A DNA stretch of 64,000 bases from Acanthosepion lycidas (taxonomy: Eukaryota; Mollusca; Cephalopoda; Sepiida; Sepiidae). The notes under the pieces were generated by a model. The model had not been told where the DNA came from. It saw nothing but the letters and a program-made list of their open reading frames with translations, and did no database searches. Position numbers and translations under genes: made by a program. How positions within the stretch are numbered: position 1 is the first letter of the stretch; every line of letters begins with the position of its first letter. The stretch spans positions 86,600,404-86,664,403 of the forward strand of contig OZ010595.1 in assembly GCA_963932145.1 (NCBI GenBank), written 5' to 3'. Below, in pieces: positions 55,030-64,000 of the stretch.

Positions 55030-55160
55030 ACCCGTAGATTAAATAAAGGGTTCAGCGTGAATAGACAAACACCTGAAGAAGGCATGAGGTCACAACGGTC
55101 GTAACCTCATGTGTATAACATCCAGATGAAAACATTCGACCGAATGTAAATAATAACTTC
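55030..55160 (+). repeat. Foldback repeat D, partial copy
   Basis: TAAATAAAGGGTTCAGCGTG, ACACCTGAAGAAGGC; the hammerhead-like core here is decayed (GTAA instead of GAAA). Confidence 0.6.
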
Positions 55161-55261
55161 TCATTCCAGATATTCAGATAGGTAAACATATAGATATATA
55201 AACAACCTTTGCTTAAAATAATTTTGCCGACTACATATACATACGTATATATATATATATA

Positions 55262-55490
55262 TATTAAGAAATGGACAAAGTCCGACAATTTATTTATTAA
55301 AGACATTTTTTTATGTTTAGCGTTCTTTTTATAGATACAAGTATTTAAGTAAATACTCTGTTTATAATAAACAGTATTAAATAACATTTACCGGCCTGAA
55401 TGTCCGAGAAATTTTCATAGAAAATATTCGTCCTTTGACAGGATTCGAACCTGCATCCTATACGGAACCGCCATTTAGCCCGGCGTGCCA
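55262..55490 (-). mobile_element. SINE family 1, minus member of a head-to-head pair
   Basis: Complement has box B GGTTCGAATCCTGTC and the tail; box A reaches GGCACGC near 55480. Confidence 0.85.
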
Positions 55491-55495
55491 ACCGA

Positions 55496-55711
55496 ACGAT
55501 ACTTTGTGGCCGAGCGGTTAGGCACGCCAGGATAAATGGCGGTTCCGTATAGGATGCAAGTTCGAATCCTGTCAAAAGACGACTATTTTCTTTGAAAATT
55601 TCTCGGACATTCAGGCCGGTAAATGTTATTTAATACTGTTTATTATAAACAGACCATTTACTTAAATACTTGTATCTATAAAAAGAACGTTAAACATAAA
55701 AAATGTCTTTA

Positions 55712-55769
<58 letters not shown>
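55496..55769 (+). mobile_element. SINE family 1, plus member of the pair, with (TA)n tail
   Basis: ACTTTGTGGCCGAGCGGTTA (strong box A), AGTTCGAATCCTGTC (box B), tail to 55715 and TA array 55717-55769. The two heads are separated by only about six bases. Confidence 0.87.
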
Positions 55770-55772
<3 letters not shown>

Positions 55773-56499
55773 GTATATAAAATACTAGCAGTATAACCGA
55801 TCTTCGGCCAGGTCTTTCATTACTGGGAATTTTTGCCGTTCAATTGGAGCAGTTTAAGTTTAAAGTCAGCCCACCCGAAAATCAATATTAGTAACCACAA
55901 TTGAGTGCAAATGAGAAATATCCCTAAATGAGGGTGCTAACAATTTGAATGGGAGTGGGGCCCTTAAAAGTGCAGTTTTTGCATTCTCAATCTTATTTCA
56001 GCCTCACGCACAGTAGCAGTTGATGAGACGTTTCTCTTCAGACGCTGAGTCTTTTGACCATTCTTTTCAGCCTCGTGCACAAAAGCATTCAGGTATGTTC
56101 TTCTGGAAAGCCGATGGCTAGGTTGATTTTCGGACTCAGGGGCTCTGATTGAAGCATTCCGAGAGGCATTTTGAGACAGGCGAACTAAACGTTCTAAATA
56201 CGGATCGTTATCTCTTATTCACATGACGAACCTGGCGGCAGCGCTTTTGCGACCTAGGCAAGATGGTATGTCTTAGGCAAGTATGAATTGTCAAATGGAA
56301 TGCGTGGGCAAATACCATAAGAGAATGCTGTAAAGCTACAGGGATCACTAAGCTCGAATAACTTTAGAAAAGTTTGGAAAAATAAATGTTAAGTAATAAA
56401 AAAGCAAGCTTACTTATTACTACGGTGGATGCAATGCAAAAACTGGCAGGACAATAAAAAAATTAAATTGGGAACGGCTAGAAACGATAATGAAAGCAA

Positions 56500-57290
56500 A
56501 GCCTTAAGGCTGTAGTAGTATGCTTTATGCAACGGAAAAGGTAACCTCGCTTGAGAGAGATTTAATGCTTGGTCAAGAGAAGTGGAATGTGTAATTTGGA
56601 CTCAAAACCGGCTCTGAAGTATTATTATCAAACAAAAAAAAGTTTCATCGAAATCGGAGGAAAACTGTGGAAACATATAAACAACATCCGATCACACACA
56701 CACATACATACACACACACACATTTTGAGAATTATAGATCGAGATGGCTAAGGCAGGTGCGGAAATTTAAATATTTGTGAAGTGTTTTGACAGAGGACAG
56801 GTAAGTGCGAAGCTGAGATCATATCTAAGACATAGTAGGATAGCCAACAGATAGACAGAGTATTACGAGACAGGATGGTTTCTTTGGTAACAAAGAAAAA
56901 GTACTAAGCTTGCTATGTGACATCTGTCCTACTTTACGGCAGCGAATGTTGGGCGGTCTTCTCAAAGATGAAGAAGAGACTCGAGACATAGAGAGTATGG
57001 TTCTTCAGAAGGATTCTAAGAATATCATAGACCGAGCGTGTGAGCAACGATGTGGTTTTGAAAAGGATACAGACAAGCTTATACTTAACAACAGGAAGAG
57101 GCAGCTGAAATTTCTAGGACACGTAATGAGAAATGAGGGTTTGGAGAATCTGATACTCTCAGGTCGATCAGAGGGAAAGAGAGACAAGGGAAAGCAATGC
57201 ATAACATACCTAGCAGGCTTAAGCAAGTGGGTGACAGAACATGGCCTGGGGGAAGTAGTTTCTATATTCCGTATTATTGTGTAAGTTGCT
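56500..57290 (+). pseudogene. LINE ORF2 C-terminal half (RTE/CR1-like), frameshifted
   Basis: SVLLYGSECWAV (about 56925, in the second frame), then KRQLKFLGHVMRNEGLENLI and EGKRDKGKQCITYLAGLSKW. Several frameshifts. Confidence 0.72.
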
Positions 57291-57849
57291 TATGATCGTT
57301 TGGAGTTCATCGAAGGTTAAACGAGGGACACCTCCTCTCTTTCTTAGGGTGTAATGTGGTTAAAAGAGAAAAATAAGAAAGATTATTACGCGCATTTCTT
57401 ATATGCTGCTTTTGGCAACGCTATCTAGCAAAAGTTAGAAGTTCTTTTGCGTACAACTGAAGTAATCCTACAAAATTTCAAAGAATGCAGTCGTATACGA
57501 AGAAAAATAAACCCCTTAAGGCCTTCCAACGCATGTGTAGCAGTGATTATTAACGCAATCCACTTGTTTTGTAGTCGCCGACTTCGAGATCAAATAACAG
57601 AATAACTGACATATTGATGTTGACTTCTGATAAAAAGCGTGTGGGCATTTTTTTTGCTGACTGATGACCATGCATTCAAGTTTACTGCGCACTGTCATGA
57701 CGAGACAGGATTCACCTATTTTGGTCAGATTTGTGGTTCTCCACATCTTCCCGTTAGGACATTCAAAACGCTCTGCAAAATAGATTTAAGAGTTTTATTG
57801 TTAAATATGAGTATGAACAATTTCTTTCAAACTGAGACAAAATGAATGA

Positions 57850-59345
57850 ACAAGAAAAAAAAACGTGAATTGCGACGAAACAGTAGAAACGCACAAGAAC
57901 GTGAAGCGATAGGAAAGAAGGAGAATCTGCGAGAAAAAACGTGAATCGCGACGAAACAGTAGAAAACATACAAGAACGTGAAGCGATAGGAAAGAACGAG
58001 AATCTGAGAGAAAAAAAAACGTGAATCGTGACGAAACAGTAGGAAACATACAAGAACGTGAAGCGATAGGAAAGAACGAGAATCTGCGAGAAAAAAAAAC
58101 GTGAATCGCGACGAACCAGTAGAAAACATACAACAACGTGAAGCGATAGGAAAGAACGAGAATCTGCGAGAAAAAAAAACGTGAATCGCGACGAACCAGT
58201 AGAAAACATACAACAGCGTGAAGCGATAGGAAAGAACGAGAATCTGCGAGAAAAAAAAACGTGAATCGCGACGAACCAGTAGAAAACATACAACAACGTG
58301 AAGGGATAGGAAAGAACGAGAATCTGCGAGAAAAAAATCGTAAATCGCGACGAAACAGTAGAAAACATACAAGATTATGAAGCGATAGGAAAGAACGAGA
58401 ATCTGCGAGAAAAAAAACGTGAATCGCGACGAACCAGTAGAAAACATACAACAACGTGAAGCGATAGGAAAGAACGAGAATCTGCGAGAAAAAAAAACGT
58501 GAATCGCGACGAACCAGTAGAAAACATACAACAACGTGAAGCGATAGGAAAGAACGAGAATCTGCGAGAAAAAAAAACGTGAATCGCGACGAACCAGTAG
58601 AAAACATACAACAACGTGAAGGGATAGGAAAGAACGAGAATCTGCGAGAGAAAAATCGTAAATCGCGACGAAACAGTAGAAAACATACAAGATTATGAAG
58701 CGATAGGAAAGAACGAGAATCTGCGAGAAAAAAAACGTGAATCGCGACGAACCAGTAGAAAACATACAACAACGTGAAGGGATAGGAAAGAACGAGAATC
58801 TGCGAGAGAAAAATCGTAAATCGCGACGAAACAATAGAAAACATACAATATTATGAAGCGATAGGAAAGAACGAGAATCTGCGAGAAAAAAAAACGTGAA
58901 TCGCGGCGAAACAGTAGAAAACATACAACAACGTGAAGCGATAGGAAAGAACGAGAATCTGCGAGAAAAAAAAACGTGAATCGCGACGAAACAGTAGGAA
59001 ACATACAAGAACGTGAAGCGATAGAAAAGAACGAGAATCTGCGAGAAAAAGAAAACGTGAATCGCGACGAAACAGTAGAAAACATACAAGAACGTGAAGC
59101 GATAGGAAAGAACGAGAATCTGAGAGAAAAAAAACGTGAATCCCGACGAAACAGTAGAAAACATACAAGAACGTGAAGCGATAGGAAAGAACGAGAATCT
59201 GCGAGAAAAAAAAAACGTGAATCGCGACGAAACAGTAGGAAACATACAAGAACGTGAAGCGACAGAAAAGATAGAGAATCTGCGAGAAAAAGAAAACGTG
59301 AATGCTGGCGAAACAATAAGAACTTACTATAATCTGAATCGATGA
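57850..59345 (+). repeat. ~80-bp satellite array, about 18 copies
   Basis: Unit: GTGAATCGCGACGAAACAGT, AGAAAACATACAAGAACGTG, AAGCGATAGGAAAGAACGAG, AATCTGCGAG and a run of 5-9 A. Length varies 78-81 bp by the A run. A block of variants (CGAACCAGT / AACAACGTGAAGGG / ATCGTAAATC / GATTATGAAG) recurs together near 58270, 58590 and 58750, showing higher-order homogenisation. Confidence 0.95.
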
Positions 59346-59535
59346 ATGAACGAGAATTTATAAGAAAAAGTGAATGATGACGAAACAATAAAAAACAAAC
59401 GGAAATCTGATGCGATGCGAAAGTACAAGAAAATATGTGAATCAAAGCGAAAAAAGTAGCTATGAGAATGTGAAGCGAAAGGAAACAATGAGAATCAGCG
59501 AGAAAAGTCGTTAATGAAGATGTAACGAGAGGAGA
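59346..59535 (+). repeat. Degenerate satellite edge
   Basis: GACGAAACAATAAAAAACAA and GATGCGATGCGAAAG recall the unit with increasing divergence. Confidence 0.7.
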
Positions 59536-59712
59536 GCTAGTGAAGAAAGATTTATTCTCCCATTCAATTTCCCCCATTATGGGCATTATTATTATATCTG
59601 TGGCATAATAATAACGTAATTCATGGGTGGAACGGAATGGTTGAAAGGAAAAAGAATGAAAAATATACTTTGATCTCAGAGAGTCTTTTATATCACTAAG
59701 ACATACATAAAA

Positions 59713-59717
<5 letters not shown>

Positions 59718-59771
<54 letters not shown>
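59718..59771. repeat. (TA)n microsatellite
   Basis: About 54 bp of TA. Confidence 0.9.
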
Positions 59772-59775
<4 letters not shown>

Positions 59776-60203
59776 GTGTATTGAAAACACAACTATACTT
59801 AAACATGAAAACAATAAACAAAAACTAAAAATTCTTGAACCTATATGCATAAAACATTTGAAACATAACCTGAACAAAATAAACTAAGAAATCTCCACAA
59901 ATATTCTTAAATGCCTACAATTGATAACGGAAGCCATTCGTTTATACCAACGGCTTTCCCACACGTAATACTTCTCGTTTTCACTCTCGCGTTGTCATGT
60001 GTGACATCATGAGATGCGGTGCGATTTTCCCTTCCAGCGTCACGTATGCACGAGTTTCTCGTTGCTTCGAAGTCTTCCATGTAAACAAAAACAGACTACC
60101 ATTATTGTTTTGCCTGTGTATTGTTTAATATATTGTAATGTAATTGTCATCTTTGATAATAGCTTATGTAAGCCGAAAACTTAGATAGGAAAAAATAAAA
60201 AAT

Positions 60204-60335
60204 ATGTATCAATATGGTGATTTTCTTTCGTCTTTTAATGATAATGTTATTAAGCTTATCAGACGATATGAAAAGAATTTACATAAAATAAACAGACAAA
60301 ACTTGTCTATATTATTTAATGAAACATGCATCAAC

Positions 60336-60390
<55 letters not shown>

Positions 60391-60395
60391 GCAGA
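60204..60395 (+). pseudogene. PLE N-terminal fragment ending at (TA)n(TG)n
   Basis: NVIKLIRRYEKNLHKINRQN then LSILFNETCIN, followed immediately by TA then TG repeats (60338-60386). Confidence 0.65.
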
Positions 60396-60884
60396 CAATA
60401 ATATATCCCATATATCTACACAGCAAAGCAGTTGTAAGAAGAATCAAAAAGGAAAGGTCTTATATTTAATATAGAGATACTCCTGTACCTGGAGAAGCCA
60501 TTTTTAGGATGCCAGTTTCAAACAGGCCGGTTTCATCTATGTCTCTGGTTAGACATAGATTCATCTATGTCTCATATTCCATGACTGGAAAACAGTGGAT
60601 CCTGTGTGTTCCTCAATTGAGGACTGCCAGATCGAGTTTTATTCTATATCTGGCAAAGAATTGTCCCAAAAGGAAATGACACCATGGACTTGTAAGCTGC
60701 TAGTGTGGCAGATTTAACCACTGGCCGGGCCATTGGGGTGCCAGATAAAGAAGCAGCCTTACTGCTTGGTTAGTGAAATTGATTGGCGCGTTACAGTATG
60801 GAGTGACGTCATTTATCGGCCGTCACATGAGCCATGTGACTTATCTCCAATAAGGGAAATAAGCGCCTTCTGCATGCTCACAAA

Positions 60885-61110
60885 GACGAAAAAATAAAAA
60901 GTGATGAGGCTGTGAAGCGAGAGGAATCGATTAAATTTTACGAGAATAATCTTGAATCTAGACGAAACAATAAGATTTCTACGGGAGTTTGAAGCGATGC
61001 GAGACAATGAAAAACCCATGAGAAAATACGTGATTCAAGACGAAACAATAAAAACATACGATAATGTGAAGCGAAAGATAACAATAAAAATCAACGAGAA
61101 AAACAGTTCA
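60885..61110 (+). repeat. Detached degenerate satellite copies
   Basis: GTGAAGCGAGAGGAATCGAT, CTAGACGAAACAATAAGAT, GAAGCGATGCGAGACAATGA, AAGACGAAACAATAAAAACA: two to three units of the 57.8-59.3 kb satellite 1.5 kb beyond it. Confidence 0.8.
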
Positions 61111-61187
61111 GTATCTACCATGTACTCAATTGTGAAAGCAGAATAACATATATTATTTTTTATAACTTCAAAGCTTCCGAGAAAATT

Positions 61188-61245
61188 AAATTTCGACATT
61201 AAATGACCCATAATGAGATGATATACCGTTAAACAAAGAAATCAA
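61188..61245 (+). repeat. Conserved tail fragment, solo
   Basis: CGACATTAAATGACCCATAA, ATACCGTTAAACAAAG, then (AATC)n-like AATCAATCAA. Confidence 0.65.
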
Positions 61246-61869
61246 TCAAAATAACCTATTACTATAGTAATTATCTACTAAACAAGATTGATATCCAACA
61301 TTAGGACATCTATAGATTAGATATTTGGGAATCTTATTTTACTCTGTCATAAAGCTACAAGCATGCTCTATGGTGTTAGACTCACAACTACTACAGGTGT
61401 ATTCATCTATTAAACCAGCTAAAAACATAAGCGCATCTAAGTATTAGATACTTACTAAACATCGATTATTTTGATACAAGGCCACATATGTGAGTCCAGT
61501 GGTGAGGCTCAAACGCACTACTGTAGTCATGATCTACAAGACAAGCTCACTAAGCATTATACGTGCGTCAGTAAACACTAGATACTTACTAAGCTTACAA
61601 AAGCCACAAATACAGTATCACCATGTGAAGCTCCAAACAACTACAATAATAATCCACAAAAACCAACAGAAGCACGTCTCCTGACTCTGGATACATACTA
61701 AATTTAGTTTAGTCTGACATAAGGCCATATTACGGTCGAAAAGAAACTTCTCGAATATCTATCTCTCCTATTTGTTTTAGATACCAGCCATTTTGTTAAT
61801 CATTTTTTCTCCCTTCCTTTTTGTTTATTCTACGAGATCTCAAAATGTATGATCAACGTAACATCTTAC

Positions 61870-62454
61870 CTGATATGGGTTCGTTCTTTGCTGGAAAGTA
61901 GGTTGGAGTCACTGTGTCTCGATTTATACTCGTTACTTTAGCTGGAGTTCTTAATGTGATGACATTTGAAGACTCGTGATTTCTTGGCGTCGAACGACTC
62001 ACAGGCGGAATTGTCGGTGTAGAAGTAGTTGTAGTAGTAATCGTATTAGTTGTAGGCGCCGTTATATTTATATCTGGGATTGAATGAGGCGTTTTTTCAC
62101 GCTTTGGTCTCATAGTTTTAAATTTCATTGGATTCTTGCTGACGTTTTGTTTCGGGAGATTCGATAAAAAATCTGTAACATAGGAATGGAACGGAATAGT
62201 GCCGAGTCTTGTAGTCGTGGTCATCACCGTAGACGCTAGGATTTTTCTTTGTTTTCGAGAAGAGCTTATAGAATTAGTAGAGCGCTTCTGACGCATATTA
62301 ATGATGTGCGTCGTTTGATATTTGGTAGTTGGTAAGACATTCAGATTACAGATTACGGTCAATTCTTTTACTCTTGTGCCATGTTTGTAATTGTTCCTTA
62401 CAATCGAATTATTATCTGTTTTCATGTCATCATCGTCGAACCAAAAGTTTGAAC
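61870..62454 (-). CDS. Internal coding exon of a Thr/Ser/Pro-rich protein (mucin-like segment)
   Basis: Seen on the minus strand: a pyrimidine-rich acceptor ending CAACAG (62455-62460) and a GTAAG donor (61865-61869). The 585-nt exon is open throughout. It starts with two bases finishing a codon and ends with one base of the next, so it is a symmetric phase 1-1 exon. The product starts SNFWFDDDDMK, has a basic middle (RQKRS, RPKREK) and then a Thr-rich stretch (a run of Thr with Pro and Ser, roughly residues 135-165). It holds a single Cys and several N-x-S/T sequons. The composition fits a heavily O-glycosylated extracellular linker, or simply a disordered region. Dibasic sites could be proprotein cleavage sites, but that is speculative. 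No partner exon was identified in the window. Confidence 0.68.
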
Positions 62455-62995
62455 CTGTTGAACAAAGGACAGCAAAAGAAGATTAAAAAAAATCCAAGAA
62501 AATGAACAAAAATTAAAAACTTTCTTTTCCAATGGTACATGCGTGGGTAAGGGGCTAGAACGTTTGTTTGCCGACCTTCATACCCGGTTTTGAATGACAG
62601 GAAGGTATCTTTTTCGGAGGCGATACCAGCGTGCGACAGATTTACTGCATGAAAAACAGATCACAGATTTACCGAAGCCTTGTGTGTGAAATTGGGTAGA
62701 CGGAACTATTTAGGTGCCGCTATTGGTTGCGCTAGCAAGAATTTACAAGTCAACGTGGCCGAACGTTTGGGCGTACTGGCCTTATTCATTCTGTTGCTCC
62801 CGCCCGATAATGAGCTTTTTCCTTGAAACTGTATGTATGGTCCGCTCAGTATAAACCAGAGGTGGGTTATGTGGGTATCGAACAAACACAAACGTGAGCA
62901 AGGTCGAATTTACTGTATTTAAACTTCAATCTTCCATGAATTTATCACGTACATTCATATCTGCTCATGGCGTATCAAATGTAAACAAATGACGT

Positions 62996-63256
62996 CATAC
63001 ATAACCGAACGCGCCTCTTTGGCCAAATCGGTAAAGGCACGTCAAGCTAAATGACGGTTCCGTATAGGATACAGGTTCCAATCGTGTCGGAGGACGAATA
63101 TTTTCTGCGAAAAATTCTCGGACATTGAGGGCGGTAAATGTTGTTTAATACTGTTTAATAAAACAGAGCATTTACTTAAATATTTGTATCTATAAAAAGA
63201 ATGTATAAACATGAAAATGTTTTAAAATAATTGTCGGACTTTGTCCATTTCATAAT
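62996..63256 (+). mobile_element. SINE family 1, near full length
   Basis: TTGGCCAAATCGGTAAAGGC box A region, a degenerate box B (GGTTCCAATCG), tail to TTTGTCCATTTCATAA. The preceding 62940-62995 is an inverted piece of the extension at 44780-44840. Confidence 0.8.
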
Positions 63257-63503
63257 GTGTGACGCCAGGAGCGAAATCCGATTGATTTGGTGTGAGTCAG
63301 TGTTTCTATAAATATATTATATTTATAATGCACTGTTACATTAAAACATGTAAGTAACCACTACAAAATTGTACATTTTGTTTCGACATTGAATAAACAA
63401 CGTCTCTTATATGTGTATGTGTGTGTGTGTGTTTAAAATAGCTTATAGAATCCCGATAAGAAATTTGACAAATCAAAAACGTTTAATTGAAACTCGATTT
63501 GAT

Positions 63504-63537
63504 TACGCGTTTCGCCTTTCTAAGCTTCATCAGTTCC
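63504..63537 (-). ncRNA. Hammerhead-like motif, no clear stem I
   Basis: CTGATGA (63527-63533), extra A, stem II GCTT(AGAA)AGGC with one G-U, GAAA (63510-63513), stem III AC(GC)GT, H17 = A. Confidence 0.4.
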
Positions 63538-64000
63538 AAAAACGTAAGAAAGTAAAGGTGAGTGTATGTATTTGTGTGATTGCTTAAATAATGAATCATC
63601 GTACATTTTCTCTAAGCTGGCGTTTCTCAGGATAAAAGGAGAAAGAATATGAGTGATTTAAAAAAAAACAAAAAAAAAACAAGCCGTTAATATTTATTCT
63701 GTATATTTCTTGATAATTCTTAAATCATGTCTAATGTTCTTAATATATTTTCCTAGTTTTTTTTTTGTTTTTTTTGTATGAAAGTAAAAGTAAATCCTTA
63801 TCTCGTTTTCAGAATGGCTCAAAAGCAAGAATACTGAATTCTACCTAATACAAGACATAAAAGCCACTCAAGGTAGAGGATTACAGTCAACCAAATGGTA
63901 ATGCCGAATAGGATGTTTGATATAAATGGAAGGTGATAAAAATAAAGCGCTCGATGATATGAAAAGATGACGATTGACCTTTGAATTGTTGTTTTACACT

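Noticed and set aside
55496..55580. Functional tRNA-Leu/Ser gene
   Set aside because: Box A and B are good, but the anticodon loop lacks U33, the acceptor stem does not pair, and identical bodies and tails show it is a SINE head.
57850..59345. Hammerhead ribozyme in the satellite (GACGAAACAGTA)
   Set aside because: GAAAC and a short stem III are present, but no CUGANGA lies at a suitable distance and no stem II forms.
57801..59877. Minus-strand open frames of 347, 394 and 472 codons
   Set aside because: They run through the ~80-bp satellite and repeat the same Phe/Ser-rich phrase; the length comes from the repeat lacking stops, and the frame changes with the A-run length.
63808..63835. Plus-strand terminal exon after TTTTCAG at 63811
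   Set aside because: A good acceptor but only eight codons before a stop and no upstream partner exon.

Overview
The window is AT-rich animal (metazoan) nuclear DNA. It contains spliced exons with GT-AG junctions, kilobase introns, many pol III-type SINEs, Penelope-like and Jockey/RTE-like retrotransposon fragments, mariner and pogo DNA transposon remnants, long (TA)n and (GATA)n arrays and one large satellite. The mix suggests a lophotrochozoan, probably a mollusc and possibly a cephalopod. That placement is inference from repeat style; nothing in the sequence proves it. No bacterial-style operons, CRISPR arrays or intact tRNA/rRNA genes were seen.

Host coding content is sparse. On the plus strand the last three coding exons of one gene (5932-6146, 8168-8333, 17092-17200) join in a single open frame. 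They give a 162-residue C-terminus that ends in a class I PDZ-ligand-like tail (TIV). The introns of about 2.0 and 8.8 kb are full of repeats. On the minus strand one internal exon (61870-62454) encodes a Thr/Ser/Pro-rich, mucin-like segment. Neither gene is recognised by name.

The rest is mobile DNA. By region: 0.6-2.9 kb holds Penelope-like element (PLE) pieces with hammerhead-like motifs. 3.0-5.8 kb has tRNA-derived SINEs with (TA)n tails and a decayed mariner-type transposase. 6.4-7.0 kb is a GATA minisatellite inside an intron. 8.9-9.6, 14.8-15.5, 26.4, 29.9-30.5, 31.0-32.9, 39.1, 40.5-41.1 and 45.8-49.7 kb hold LINE 3' fragments. 11.5-14.3 kb has three DNA transposon 3' ends. 19.0-20.9 kb has hairpins and a SINE-like unit carrying a near-canonical hammerhead ribozyme. 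22.7-25.5 kb has long tRNA-derived SINEs. 34-35.5 kb is a 1.5-kb polypyrimidine tract. 36.3 and 41.3 kb hold chimeric 5S rRNA/tRNA SINEs. 53.2-54.7 kb has a mariner N-terminus and a pogo/Tigger-like element with a mariner MITE inside it. 57.8-59.3 kb is an ~80-bp satellite.

The most interesting signals are RNA-based. Hammerhead or hammerhead-like cores recur on both strands, with stem II base pairs conserved although the sequence differs between copies. One sits directly downstream of a box A/box B promoter. A second architecture fuses a recognisable 5S rRNA to a tRNA-like promoter and a shared tail. Both look like small retroelements parasitising PLE or LINE machinery.
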